Below the pieces are notes generated by a model that had not been told where the DNA came from, searched no databases, and saw nothing but the letters and a program-made list of their open reading frames with translations. 64,000 nucleotides of DNA, taken from positions 79,501 through 143,500 of the forward strand of contig JBAGJB010000177.1 of the NCBI GenBank assembly GCA_037577475.1, given 5' to 3'. The DNA is from Chaunax sp. Z400. Taxonomy: Eukaryota; Chordata; Actinopteri; Lophiiformes; Chaunacidae. Shown here piece after piece: positions 24,985 through 37,200 of the stretch (positions are counted from its first letter, which is position 1; each line of letters begins with the position of its first letter). Both the position numbers and the translations under genes were made by a program.

Positions 24985-26530
24985 TGACTCTATAGGTTTG
25001 TGTTGTTGTTACACTGAGCCTATAGGTTTGTGTTGTTGTTATAATGAGCCTATAGGTTTTTGCTGTTGTTATAATGAGCCTATAGGTTTGTGCTGTTGTT
25101 CTATTGAGCCTATAGGTTTGTGTTGTTGTTATAATGAGCTTATCGGTTTGTGTTGTTGTTATATTGAGCCTATAGGTTTGTGTTGTTGTCATAATGACCC
25201 TATAGGTTTTTGTTGTTGTTATATTGAGAATATAGGTTTGTGTTGCTATATTCAGCCTATAGGTTTGTGTTGTTGTTACATTGAGCCCATAGGTTTGTGT
25301 TGTTGTTATAATGAGCCTATAGGTTTGTGTTGTTATTGAGCCTATAGGTTTGTGTGTGGTGACATTGAGCCTATAGGTTTGTCTTGTTGTTATAATGAGC
25401 CTATAGGTTTGTGTTGTTGTTACAATGAGAATATAGATTTGTGTTGCTATATTGAGCCCTAAAGGTTTGTGTTGTTGTTACATTGAGCCCATAGTTTTGT
25501 GTTGTTGTTATAATGACCCTATAGGTTTATGTTGTTGTTATAATGATCCTCTAGGTTTGTGTTGTTGTTATATTGAGCCTATAGGTTTGTGTTGTTGTTA
25601 TGAGCCTATAGGAATGTGTTGTTGTTATAATGACTCTATAGGTTTGTGTTATTGTTATATTGAGCCTATAGGTTTCTGTTGTTGTCATATTGAGCCTATA
25701 GGTTTGTGTTGTTGTTCTATTGATCCTATAGGTTTGTGTTGTTGTTATAATGAGTGTATAGGTTTGTGTTGTTGTTATAATGAGTCTATAGGTGTGTGTT
25801 GTTGTTATAATGAGTCTATAGGTGTGTGTGTTTGTCATATTGAGCCTATAGGTTTGTCTTCAATTGATCCTATAGGTTTGTGGTGTTGTTGTATTGATCC
25901 TATAGGTTTTTGTTGTTGTTATATTGAGTCTATAGGTTTGCGTTGTTGTTATAATGAGCCTATAGGTTTGTGTTGTTATTGAGGCTATAGGTTTGTGTTG
26001 TTGTTCTATTGAGCCTATAGGTTTGTGTTGTTGTTCTAGTGAGCCTATAGGTTTGTGTTGTTGTTATAATGAGCCTATAGGTTTGTGTTGTTATTGAGCC
26101 TATAGGTTTGTGTTGTTATTGAGCCTATAGGTTTGTGTTGTTGTTATATTGAGTCTATAGGTTTATGTTGTTGTTCTATTGATCCTATAGGTTTGTGTTG
26201 TTATTTAGCCTATAGGTTTGTGTTGTTGTTATAATGACTCTATAGGTTTGTGTTGTTGTTATAATGACTCTATAGGTTTGTGTTGCTATATTGACCCTAT
26301 AGGTTTGTGTTGTTGTTATAATGAGTCTATAGGTTTGTGTTGTTGTTATAACGATCCTATAGGTTTGTGTTGTTGTTATATTGAGCCTATAGGTTTGTGT
26401 TGTTGTTCTATTGATCCTATAGGTTTGTGTTGTTGTTATAATGAGTCAATAGGTTTGTGTGTGGTTACATTGAGCCTATAGGTTTGTGTTGTTGTTATAA
26501 TGAGCCTATAGGTTTGTGTAGTTGTTATAA
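24985..26530 (+). repeat. 1,546-bp tandem duplication, copy 1 (overlaps the end of the 6,282-bp copy)
   Basis: From about 24,985 the order of units recurs at a shift of 1,546 bp. It begins inside copy 2 of the 6,282-bp duplication and ends beyond it, so it arose after that event or uses a breakpoint of its own. TTCTAGTGAG at about 26,036 is private; the partner has TTCTATTGAG. Confidence 0.75.
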
Positions 26531-28130
26531 TGACTCTATAGGTTTGTGTTGTTGTTACACTGAGCCTATAGGTTTGTGTTGTTGTTATAATGAGCCTATA
26601 GGTTTTTGCTGTTGTTATAATGAGCCTATAGGTTTGTGCTGTTGTTCTATTGAGCCTATAGGTTTGTGTTGTTGTTATAATGAGCTTATCGGTTTGTGTT
26701 GTTGTTATATTGAGCCTATAGGTTTGTGTTGTTGTCATAATGACCCTATAGGTTTTTGTTGTTGTTATATTGAGAATATAGGTTTGTGTTGCTATATTCA
26801 GCCTATAGGTTTGTGTTGTTGTTACATTGAGCCCATAGGTTTGTGTTGTTGTTATAATGAGCCTATAGGTTTGTGTTGTTATTGAGCCTATAGGTTTGTG
26901 TGTGGTGACATTGAGCCTATAGGTTTGTCTTGTTGTTATAATGAGCCTATAGGTTTGTGTTGTTGTTACAATGAGAATATAGATTTGTGTTGCTATATTG
27001 AGCCCTAAAGGTTTGTGTTGTTGTTACATTGAGCCCATAGTTTTGTGTTGTTGTTATAATGACCCTATAGGTTTATGTTGTTGTTATAATGATCCTCTAG
27101 GTTTGTGTTGTTGTTATATTGAGCCTATAGGTTTGTGTTGTTGTTATGAGCCTATAGGAATGTGTTGTTGTTATAATGACTCTATAGGTTTGTGTTATTG
27201 TTATATTGAGCCTATAGGTTTGTGTTGTTGTCATATTGAGCCTATAGGTTTGTGTTGTTGTTCTATTGATCCTATAGGTTTGTGTTGTTGTTATAATGAG
27301 TGTATAGGTTTGTGTTGTTGTTATAATGAGTCTATAGGTGTGTGTTGTTGTTATAATGAGTCTATAGGTGTGTGTGTTTGTCATATTGAGCCTATAGGTT
27401 TGTCTTCAATTGATCCTATAGGTTTGTGGTGTTGTTGTATTGATCCTATAGGTTTTTGTTGTTGTTATATTGAGTCTATAGGTTTGCGTTGTTGTTATAA
27501 TGAGCCTATAGGTTTGTGTTGTTATTGAGGCTATAGGTTTGTGTTGTTGTTCTATTGAGCCTATAGGTTTGTGTTGTTGTTCTATTGAGCCTATAGGTTT
27601 GTGTTGTTGTTATAATGAGCCTATAGGTTTGTGTTGTTATTGAGCCTATAGGTTTGTGTTGTTATTGAGCCTATAGGTTTGTGTTGTTGTTATATTGAGT
27701 CTATAGGTTTGTGTTGTTGTTCTATTGATCCTATAGGTTTGTGTTGTTGTTATAATGAGCCTATAGGTTTGTGTTGTTATTTAGCCTATAGGTTTGTGTT
27801 GTTGTTATAATGACTCTATAGGTTTGTGTTGCTATATTGACCCTATAGGTTTGTGTTGTTGTTATAATGAGTCTATAGGTTTGTGTTGTTGTTATAACGA
27901 TCCTATAGGTTTGTGTTGTTGTTATAACGATCCTATAGGTTTGTGTTGTTGTTATATTGAGCCTATAGGTTTGTGTTGTTGTTCTATTGATCCTATAGGT
28001 TTGTGTTGTTGTTATAATGAGTCTATAGGTTTGTGTGTGGTTACATTGAGCCTATAGGTTTGTGTTGTTGTTATAATGAGCCTATAGGTTTGTGTAGTTG
28101 TTATAATGACTCTATAGGTTTGTGTTGTTG
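26531..28130 (+). repeat. 1,546-bp tandem duplication, copy 2
   Basis: This matches 24,985 onward, with the shift growing to 1,576 after about 27,750. The changes are a unit present here and absent in copy 1 near 26,197, and a doubled AACGATCC unit near 27,890-27,930. It carries a CTTATCGG marker at 26,685. After about 28,130 it passes into a shortened series with a CCTATATG unit. Confidence 0.7.
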
Positions 28131-28784
28131 TTATATTGAGCCTATAGGTTTGTGTTGTTCTATTGATCCTATATGTTTGTGTTGTTGTTATAATGAGCCT
28201 ATAGGTTTGTGTTGTTGTTCTATTGAGCCTATAGGTTTGTGTTGTTGTTATCATGAGCCTATAGGTTTGTGTTGTTATTGAGCATATAGGTTTGTGTGTG
28301 GTGACATTGAGCCTATAGGTTTGTGTTGTTATTGAGCTTATAGGTTTGTGTTGTTGTTATAATGCGAATATAGGTTTGTGTTGCTATATTGAGCCTCTAG
28401 GTTTGTGTTCTATTGATCCTATAGGTTTGTGTTGTTGTTCTATTGGTCCTATAGGTTTGTGGTGTTGTTGTATTGATCCTTTAGGTTTTTGTTGTTTTTA
28501 TATTGAGTCTATAGGTTTGTGTTGTTTTTATAATGGGCCTATAGGTTTGTGTTGTTATTGAGGCTATAGGTTTGTGTTGTTGTTCGATTGAGCCTATAGG
28601 TTTGTGTTGTTGTTATAATGAGCCTATAGGTTTGTGTTGTTATTTAGCCTATAGGTTTGTGTTGTTGTTCTATTGATCCTATAGGTTTGTGTTGTTATTT
28701 AGCCTATAGGTTTGTGTTGTTGTTATAATGAGCCTATAGGTTTGTGTGTGGTGACATTGAGTCTATAGGTTTGTCTTGTTGTTA
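28131..28784 (+). repeat. Mixed unit series with a divergent marker cassette
   Basis: This is satellite containing the most altered full-length marker cassette (28,346: AATGCGAAT and CCTCTAGG changes) and several ATTTAG 25-mers near 28,640-28,710. It joins the 1,546-bp and 2.8-kb duplications. Confidence 0.75.
28346..28561 (+). repeat. Marker cassette, middle sublineage, extra changes
   Basis: Has the GATCCTTTAGG and TTTTTATAATGGG pair plus private AATGCGAAT and GAGCCTCTAGG, so it is the most divergent full cassette. GAGCTTATAGG stands just upstream at 28,335. Confidence 0.85.
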
Positions 28785-31611
28785 TAATGAGCCTATAGGT
28801 TTGTGTTGTTGTTATAATGAGTCTATAGGTTTGTGTTGTTGTTACACTGAGCCTATAGGTTTGTGTTGTTGTTATAATGAGCCTATAGGTTTGTGTTGTT
28901 ATTGAGCCTATAGGTTTGTGTTGTTCTTGAGGCTATAGGTTTGTGTTGTTCTTGAGGCTATAGGTTTGTGTTGTTCTATTGAGCCTATAGGTTTGTGTTG
29001 TTGTTATAATGAGCCTATAGGTTTGTGTTGTTATTGAGCCTATAGGTTTGTGTTGTTGTTCTATTGAGTCTATAGGTTTGTGTTGTTGTTCTATTGATCC
29101 TATAGGTTTGTGTTGTTGTTATAATGAGCCTATAGGTTTGTGTTGTTATTTAGCCTATAGGTTTGTGTTGTTGTTATAATGACTCTATAGGTTTGTGTTG
29201 CTATATTGACCCTATAGGTTTGTGTTGTTGTTATAATGAGTCTATAGGTTTGTGTTGTTGTTATAACGATCCTATAGGTTTGTGCTGTTGTTATATTGAG
29301 CCTATAGGTTTGTGCTGTTGTTATATTGAGCCTATAGGTTTGTGTTGTTGTTCTATTGATCCTATAGGTTTGTGTTGTTGTTATAATGAGTCTATAGGTT
29401 TGTGTGTGGTTACATTGAGCCTATAGGTTTGTGTTGTTGTTATAATGAGCCTATAGGTTTGTGTAGTTGTTATAATGACTCTATAGGTTTGTGTTGTTAT
29501 ATTGAGCCTATAGGTTTGTGTTGTTGTCATAATGACCCTATAGGTTTGTGTTGTTGTCATATTGAGCCTATAGGTTTGTGTTGTTCTATTGATCCTATAG
29601 GTTTGTGTTGTTGTTATAATGAGCCTATAGGTTTGTGTTGTTGTTCTATTGAGCCTATAGGTTTGTGTTGTTGTTATCATGAGCCTATAGGTTTGTGTTG
29701 TTATTGAGCATATAGGTTTGTGTGTGGTGACATTGAGCCTATAGGTTTGTGTTGTTATTGAGCCTATAGGTTTGTGTTGTTGTTATAATGAGAATATAGG
29801 TTTGTGTTGCTATATTGAGCCTATAGGTTTGTGTTCTATTGATCCTATAGGTTTGTGTTGTTGTTCTATTGGTCCTATAGGTTTGTGGTGTTGTTGTATT
29901 GATCCTATAGGTTTTTGTTGTTTTTATATTGAGTCTATAGGTTTGTGTTGTTGTTATAATGGGCCTATAGGTTTGTGTTGTTATTGAGCCTATAGGTTTG
30001 TGTGTGGTGACATTGAGCCTATAGGTTTGTCTTGTTGTTATAATGAGCCTATAGGTTTGTGTTGTTGTTATAATGAGAATATAGGTTTGTGTTGCTATAT
30101 TGAGCCTATAGGTTTGTGTTGTTGTTACATTGAGCCCATAGTTTTGCGTTGTTGTTCTATTGATCCTATAGGTTTGTGGTGTTGTCATATTGAGCCTATA
30201 GGTTTTTGTTGTTGTTCTATTGATCCTATTGGTTTGTGGTGTTGTTGTATTGATCCTATAGGTTTTTGTTGTTGTTATATTGAGTCTATAGGTTTGTGTT
30301 GTTGTTATAATGAGCCTATAGGTTTGTGTTGTTATTGAGGCTATAGGTTTGTGTTGCTATATTGACCCTATAGGTTTGTGTTGTTGTTATAATGAGTCTA
30401 TAGGTTTGTGTTGTTGTTATAACGATCCTATAGGTTTGTGCTGTTGTTATATTGAGCCTATAGGTTTGTGCTGTTGTTATATTGAGCCTATAGGTTTGTG
30501 TTGTTGTTATAATGAGTCTATAGGTTTGTGTGTGGTTACATTGAGCCTATAGGTTTGTGTTGTTGTTATAATGAGCCTATAGGTTTGTGTAGTTGTTATA
30601 ATGACTCTATAGGTTTGTGTTGTTGTTATATTGAGCCTATAGGTTTGTGTTGTTGTCATAATGACCCTATAGGTTTGTGGTGTTGTCATATTGAGCCTAT
30701 AGGTTTTTGTTGTTGTTCTATTGATCCTATTGGTTTGTGGTGTTGTTGTATTGATCCTATAGGTTTTTGTTGTTGTTATATTGAGTCTATAGGTTTGTGT
30801 TGTTATAATGAGCCTATAGGTTTGTGTTGTTATTGAGGCTATAGGTTTGTGTTGTTGTTCTATTGAGCCTATAGGTTTGTGTTGTTGTTATAATGAGCCT
30901 ATAGGTTTGTGTTGTTTTTGAGCCTATAGGTTTGTGCTGTTGTTATATTGAGCCTATAGGTTTGTGCTGTTGTTATATTGAGCCTATAGGTTTGTGTTGT
31001 TGTTCTATTGAGCCTATAGGTTTGTGTTGTTGTTCTATTGATCCTATAGGTTTGTGTTGTTGTTCTATTGATCCTATAGGTTTGTGTTGTTGTTATAATG
31101 AGTCTATAGGTTTGTGTGTGGTTACATTGAGCCTATAGGTTTGTGTTGTTGTTATAATGAGCCTATAGGTTTGTGTAGTTGTTATAATGACTCTATAGGT
31201 TTGTGTTGTTGTTATATTGAGCCTATAGGTTTGTGTTGTTGTCATAATGACCCTATAGGTTTGTGTTGTTGTCATATTGAGCCTATAGGTTTGTGTTGTT
31301 CTATTGATCCTATAGGTTTGTGTTGTTGTTATAATGAGCCTATAGGTTTGTGTTGTTGTTCTATTGAGCCTATAGGTTTGTGTTGTTGTTATCATGAGCC
31401 TATAGGTTTGTGTTGTTATTGAGCATATAGGTTTGTGTGTGGTGACATTGAGCCTATAGGTTTGTGTTGTTATTGAGCCTATAGGTTTGTGTTGTTGTTA
31501 TAATGAGAATATAGGTTTGTGTTGCTATATTGAGCCTATAGGTTTGTGTTCTATTGATCCTATAGGTTTGTGTTGTTGTTCTATTGGTCCTATAGGTTTG
31601 TGGTGTTGTTG
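28785..31611 (+). repeat. 2.8-kb tandem duplication, copy 1
   Basis: Unit order recurs at a shift of 2,827 bp and, after one triplet loss in copy 2 near 32,170, 2,824 bp. It starts with a GTTACACTGAG unit and a pair of CTTGAG 25-mers (near 28,924 and 28,949), passes a marker cassette at 29,772, and ends near a truncated cassette at 31,487. Confidence 0.8.
29772..29987 (+). repeat. Marker cassette, standard form
   Basis: Full order; copy 1 of the pair carried by the 2.8-kb duplication. Confidence 0.85.
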
Positions 31612-31618
31612 TATTGAG
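31487..31618 (+). repeat. Marker cassette, truncated
   Basis: Cut in the fifth unit: GTGGTGTTGTTGTATTGA joins directly to GCCTATAGG and a TATAATGAGTC unit. This marks the junction of the 2.8-kb duplication. Confidence 0.8.
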
Positions 31619-32595
31619 CCTATAGGTTTGTGTTGTTGTTATAATGAGTCTATAGGTTTGTGTTGTTGTTACACTGAGCCTATAGGTTTGTGTTGTTGTT
31701 ATAATGAGCCTATAGGTTTGTGTTGTTATTGAGGCTATAGGTTTGTGTTGTTCTTGAGGCTATAGGTTTGTGTTGTTCTTGAGGCTATAGGTTTGTGTTG
31801 TTCTATTGAGCCTATAGGTTTGTGTTGTTGTTATAATGAGCCTATAGGTTTGTGTTGTTATTGAGCCTATAGGTTTGTGTTGTTGTTCTATTGAGTCTAT
31901 AGGTTTGTGTTGTTGTTCTATTGATCCTATAGGTTTGTGTTGTTGTTATAATGAGCCTATAGGTTTGTGTTGTTATTTAGCCTATAGGTTTGTGTTGTTG
32001 TTATAATGACTCTATAGGTTTGTGTTGCTATATTGACCCTATAGGTTTGTGTTGTTGTTATAATGAGTCTATAGGTTTGTGTTGTTGTTATAACGATCCT
32101 ATAGGTTTGTGCTGTTGTTATATTGAGCCTATAGGTTTGTGCTGTTGTTATATTGAGCCTATAGGTTTGTGTTGTTCTATTGATCCTATAGGTTTGTGTT
32201 GTTGTTATAATGAGTCTATAGGTTTGTGTGTGGTTACATTGAGCCTATAGGTTTGTGTTGTTGTTATAATGAGCCTATAGGTTTGTGTAGTTGTTATAAT
32301 GACTCTATAGGTTTGTGTTGTTATATTGAGCCTATAGGTTTGTGTTGTTGTCATAATGACCCTATAGGTTTGTGTTGTTGTCATATTGAGCCTATAGGTT
32401 TGTGTTGTTCTATTGATCCTATAGGTTTGTGTTGTTGTTATAATGAGCCTATAGGTTTGTGTTGTTGTTCTATTGAGCCTATAGATTTGTGTTGTTGTTA
32501 TCATGAGCCTATAGGTTTGTGTTGTTATTGAGCATATAGGTTTGTGTGTGGTGACATTGAGCCTATAGGTTTGTGTTGTTATTGAGCCTATAGGT

Positions 32596-32811
32596 TTGTG
32601 TTTTTGTTATAATGAGAATATAGGTTTGTGTTGCTATATTGAGCCTATAGGTTTGTGTTCTATTGATCCTATAGGTTTGTGTTGTTGTTCTATTGGTCCT
32701 ATAGGTTTGTGGTGTTGTTGTATTGATCCTATAGGTTTTTGTTGTTTTTATATTGAGTCTATAGGTTTGTGTTGTTGTTATAATGGGCCTATAGGTTTGT
32801 GTTGTTATTGA
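32596..32811 (+). repeat. Marker cassette, standard form
   Basis: Partner of 29,772, with TGTGTTTTTG in the first unit. Confidence 0.85.
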
Positions 32812-33317
32812 GCCTATAGGTTTGTGTGTGGTGACATTGAGCCTATAGGTTTGTCTTGTTGTTATAATGAGCCTATAGGTTTGTGTTGTTGTTATAATGA
32901 GAATATAGGTTTGTGTTGCTATATTGAGCCTATAGGTTTGTGTTGTTGTTACATTGAGCCCATAGTTTTGCGTTGTTGTTCTATTGATCCTATAGGTTTG
33001 TGGTGTTGTCATATTGAGCCTATAGGTTTTTGTTGTTGTTCTATTGATCCTATTGGTTTGTGGTGTTGTTGTATTGATCCTATAGGTTTTTGTTGTTGTT
33101 ATATTGAGTCTATAGGTTTGTGTTGTTGTTATAATGAGCCTATAGGTTTGTGTTGTTATTGAGGCTATAGGTTTGTGTTGCTATATTGACCCTATAGGTT
33201 TGTGTTGTTGTTATAATGAGTCTATAGGTTTGTGTTGTTGTTATAACGATCCTATAGGTTTGTGCTGTTGTTATATTGAGCCTATAGGTTTGTGCTGTTG
33301 TTATATTGAGCCTATAG

Positions 33318-33753
33318 GTTTGTGTTGTTGTTATAATGAGTCTATAGGTTTGTGTGTGGTTACATTGAGCCTATAGGTTTGTGTTGTTGTTATAATGAGC
33401 CTATAGGTTTGTGTAGTTGTTATAATGACTCTATAGGTTTGTGTTGTTGTTATATTGAGCCTATAGGTTTGTGTTGTTGTCATAATGACCCTATAGGTTT
33501 GTGGTGTTGTCATATTGAGCCTATAGGTTTTTGTTGTTGTTCTATTGATCCTATTGGTTTGTGGTGTTGTTGTATTGATCCTATAGGTTTTTGTTGTTGT
33601 TATATTGAGTCTATAGGTTTGTGTTGTTATAATGAGCCTATAGGTTTGTGTTGTTATTGAGGCTATAGGTTTGTGTTGTTGTTCTATTGAGCCTATAGGT
33701 TTGTGTTGTTGTTATAATGAGCCTATAGGTTTGTGTTGTTTTTGAGCCTATAG
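33318..33753 (+). repeat. 436-bp nested tandem duplication, copy 1
   Basis: The series TGTGTGTGGTT, TGTGTAGTTG, TCATAATGAC, GTGGTGTTGTCAT, GTATTGAT, a 27-mer, and ATTGAGG and TTTGAG 25-mers is repeated immediately downstream with a shift of 436 bp. I saw no mismatch. The related block at 30,507-30,930 is present once only. Confidence 0.85.
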
Positions 33754-34189
33754 GTTTGTGTTGTTGTTATAATGAGTCTATAGGTTTGTGTGTGGTTACA
33801 TTGAGCCTATAGGTTTGTGTTGTTGTTATAATGAGCCTATAGGTTTGTGTAGTTGTTATAATGACTCTATAGGTTTGTGTTGTTGTTATATTGAGCCTAT
33901 AGGTTTGTGTTGTTGTCATAATGACCCTATAGGTTTGTGGTGTTGTCATATTGAGCCTATAGGTTTTTGTTGTTGTTCTATTGATCCTATTGGTTTGTGG
34001 TGTTGTTGTATTGATCCTATAGGTTTTTGTTGTTGTTATATTGAGTCTATAGGTTTGTGTTGTTATAATGAGCCTATAGGTTTGTGTTGTTATTGAGGCT
34101 ATAGGTTTGTGTTGTTGTTCTATTGAGCCTATAGGTTTGTGTTGTTGTTATAATGAGCCTATAGGTTTGTGTTGTTTTTGAGCCTATAG
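33754..34189 (+). repeat. 436-bp nested tandem duplication, copy 2
   Basis: This is the second copy of 33,318-33,753. It ends at the TTTGAG 25-mer and is followed by GTGCTGTTG units, as the single copy is near 30,930. That places the event after the 2.8-kb duplication. Confidence 0.85.
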
Positions 34190-34212
34190 GTTTGTGCTGT
34201 TGTTATATTGAG

Positions 34213-37200
34213 CCTATAGGTTTGTGCTGTTGTTATATTGAGCCTATAGGTTTGTGTTGTTGTTCTATTGATCCTATAGGTTTGTGTTGTTGTTCTATTG
34301 ATCCTATAGGTTTGTGTTGTTGTTATAATGAGTCTATAGGTTTGTGTGTGGTTACATTGAGCCTATAGGTTTGTGTTGTTGTTATAATGAGCCTATAGGT
34401 TTGTGTAGTTGTTATAATCACTCTATAGGTTTGTGTTGTTGTTATATTGAGCCTATAGGTTTGTGTTGTTGTCATAATGACCCTATAGGTTTGTGTTGTT
34501 GTCATATTGAGCCTATAGGTTTGTGTTGTTCTATTGATCCTATAGGTTTGTGTTGTTGTTATAATGAGCCTATAGGTTTGTGTTGTTGTTCTATTGAGCC
34601 TATAGGTTTGTGTTGTTGTTATCATGAGCCTATAGGTTTGTGTTGTTATTGAGCATATAGGTTTGTGTGTGGTGACATTGAGCCTATAGGTTTGTGTTGT
34701 TATTGAGCCTATAGGTTTGTGTTGTTGTTATAATGAGAATATAGGTTTGTGTTGCTATATTGAGCCTATAGGTTTGTGTTCTATTGATCCTATAGGTTTG
34801 TGTTGTTGTTCTATTGGTCCTATAGGTTTGTGGTGTTGTTGTATTGATCCTATAGGTTTTTGTTGTTTTTATATTGAGTCTATAGGTTTGTGTTGTTGTT
34901 ATAATGGGCCTATAGGTTTGTGTTGTTATTGAGCCTATAGGTTTGTGTGTGGTGACATTGAGCCTATAGGTTTGTCTTGTTGTTATAATGAGCCTATAGG
35001 TTTGTGTTGTTGTTATAATGAGAATATAGGTTTGTGTTGCTATATTGAGCCTATAGGTTTGTGTTGTTGTTACATTGAGCCCATAGTTTTGCGTTGTTGT
35101 TCTATTGATCCTATAGGTTTGCGGTGTTGTCATATTGAGCCTATAGGTTTTTGTTGTTGTTCTATTGATCCTATTGGTTTGTGGTGTTGTTGTATTGATC
35201 CTATAGGTTTTTGTTGTTGTTATATTGAGTCTATAGGTTTGTGTTGTTGTTATAATGAGCCTATAGGTTTGTGTTGTTGTTCTATTGAGCCTATAGGTTT
35301 GTGTTGTTGTTCTATTGAGCCTATAGGTTTGTGTTGTTGTTATAATGAGCCTATAGGTTTGTGTTGTTTTTGAGCCTATAGGTTTGTGTTGTTGTTATAT
35401 TGAGCCTATAGGTTTGTGTGTGGTGACATTGAGCCTATAGGTTTGTCTTGTTGTTATAATGAGCCTATAGGTTTGTGTTGTTGTTATAATGAGTCTATAG
35501 GTTTATGTTGTTGTTACACTGAGCCTATAGGTTTGTGTTGTTGTTATAATGAGCCTATAGGTTTGTGCTGTTGTTCTATTGAGCCTATAGGTTTGTGTTG
35601 TTGTTATAATGAGCCTATAGGTTTGTGTGTGGTGACATTGAGCCTATAGGTTTGTCTTGTTGTTATAATGAGCCTATAGGTTTGTGTTGTTGTTATAATG
35701 GGCCTATAGGTTTGTGTTGTTGTTATAATGGGCCTATAGGTTTGTGTTGTTATTGAGGCTATAGGTTTGTGTTGTTGTTCGATTGAGCCTATAGGTTTGT
35801 GTTGTTGTTATAATGAGCCTATAGGTTTGTGTTGTTATTGAGCCTATAGGTTTGTGTTGTTGTTATATTGAGCCTATAGGTTTGTGTTGTTGTTATATTG
35901 AGCCTATAGGTTTGTGTTGTTGTTATATTGAGCCTATAGGTTTGTGTGTGGTGACATTGAGCCTATAGGTTTGTGTTGTTGTTATAATGAGCCTATAGGT
36001 TTGTGTTGTTGTTATAATGAGTCTATAGGTTTGTGTTGTTGTTACACTGAGCCTATAGGTTTGTGTTGTTGTTATAATGAGCCTATAGGTTTGTGTTGTT
36101 ATTGAGCCTATAGGTTTGTGTTGTTGTTCTATTGAGTCTATAGGTTTGTGTTGTTGTTCTATTGATCCTATAGGTTTGTGTTGTTGTTATAATGAGCCTA
36201 TAGGTTAGTGTTGTTATTTAGCCTATAGGTTTGTGTTGTTGTTATAATGACTCTATAGGTTTGTGTTGTTGTTATATTGACCCTATAGGTATTTGTTGTT
36301 GTTATAATGAGTCTATAGGTTTGTGTTGTTGTTATAACGATCCTATAGGTTTATGTGTTTGTCATATCGATCCTATAGGTTTGTGTTGTTGTTCTATTGA
36401 TCCTATAGGTTTGTGTTGTTGTTCTATTGATCCTATAGGTTTGTGGTGTTGTCATATTGAGCCTATAGGTTTGTGTTGTTGTTCTATTGATCCTATTGGT
36501 TTGTGTTGTTGTTATAATGACTCTATAGGTTTGTGTTGTTGTTATAATGACTCTATAGGTTTGTGTTGTTGTTACACTGAGCCTATAGGTTTTTGCTGTT
36601 GTTATAATGAGCCTTTAGGTTTGTACTGTTGTTCTATTGAGCCTATAGGTTTGTGCTGTTGTTCTATTGAGCCTATAGGTTTGTGTTGTTGTTATAATGA
36701 GCTTATCGGTTTGTGTTGTTGTTATATTGAGCCTATAGGTTTGTGTTGTTGTCATAATGACCCTATAGGTTTTTGTTGTTGTTATATTGAGCCTATGGGT
36801 TTGTGTTGTTATTCTATTGAGAATATAGGTTTGTGTTGCTATATTCAGCCTATAGGTTTGTGTTGTTGTTACATTGAGCCCATAGGTTTGTGTTGTTGTT
36901 ATAATGAGCCTATAGGTTTGTGTTGTTATTGAGCCTATAGGTTTGTGTGTGGTGACATTGAGCCTATAGGTTTGTCTTGTTGTTATAATGAGCCTATAGG
37001 TTTGTGTTGTTGTTATAATGAGCCTATAGGTTTGTGTTGTTATTGAGCCTATAGGTTTGTGTGTGGTGACATTGAGCCTATAGGTTTGTCTTGTTGTTAT
37101 AATGAGCCTATAGGTTTGTGTTGTTGTTATAATGAGAATATAGATTTGTGTTGCTATATTGAGCCCTAAAGGTTTGTGTTGTTACATTGAGCCCATAGTT

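Larger units (their letters stand above)
19701..25982 (+). repeat. 6,282-bp tandem duplication, copy 2
   Basis: This copy follows directly after copy 1 and repeats all of its rare variants. The only substitution I noticed in reading is C at 25,676 (GGTTTCTGTTG) against G at 19,394; the related segment further right also has G at 27,222, so C is probably the derived state here. After 25,982 the next units differ (TTCTATTGAG instead of TTCGATTGAG). Identity this high over 6 kb points to a very recent exchange or to an assembly duplication. Confidence 0.9.
31612..34840 (+). repeat. 2.8-kb tandem duplication, copy 2, enlarged to ~3.2 kb
   Basis: The shift from copy 1 is 2,827, then 2,824, then 3,230 bp. 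The last step is the net of an inserted 436-bp repeat (33,318-34,189) and one 30-bp unit missing here. Private changes include TGTGTTTTTG at about 32,603 in the marker cassette and CCTATAGATTTG at about 32,485. Its right end overlaps the start of the 4.8-kb duplication. Confidence 0.75.
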
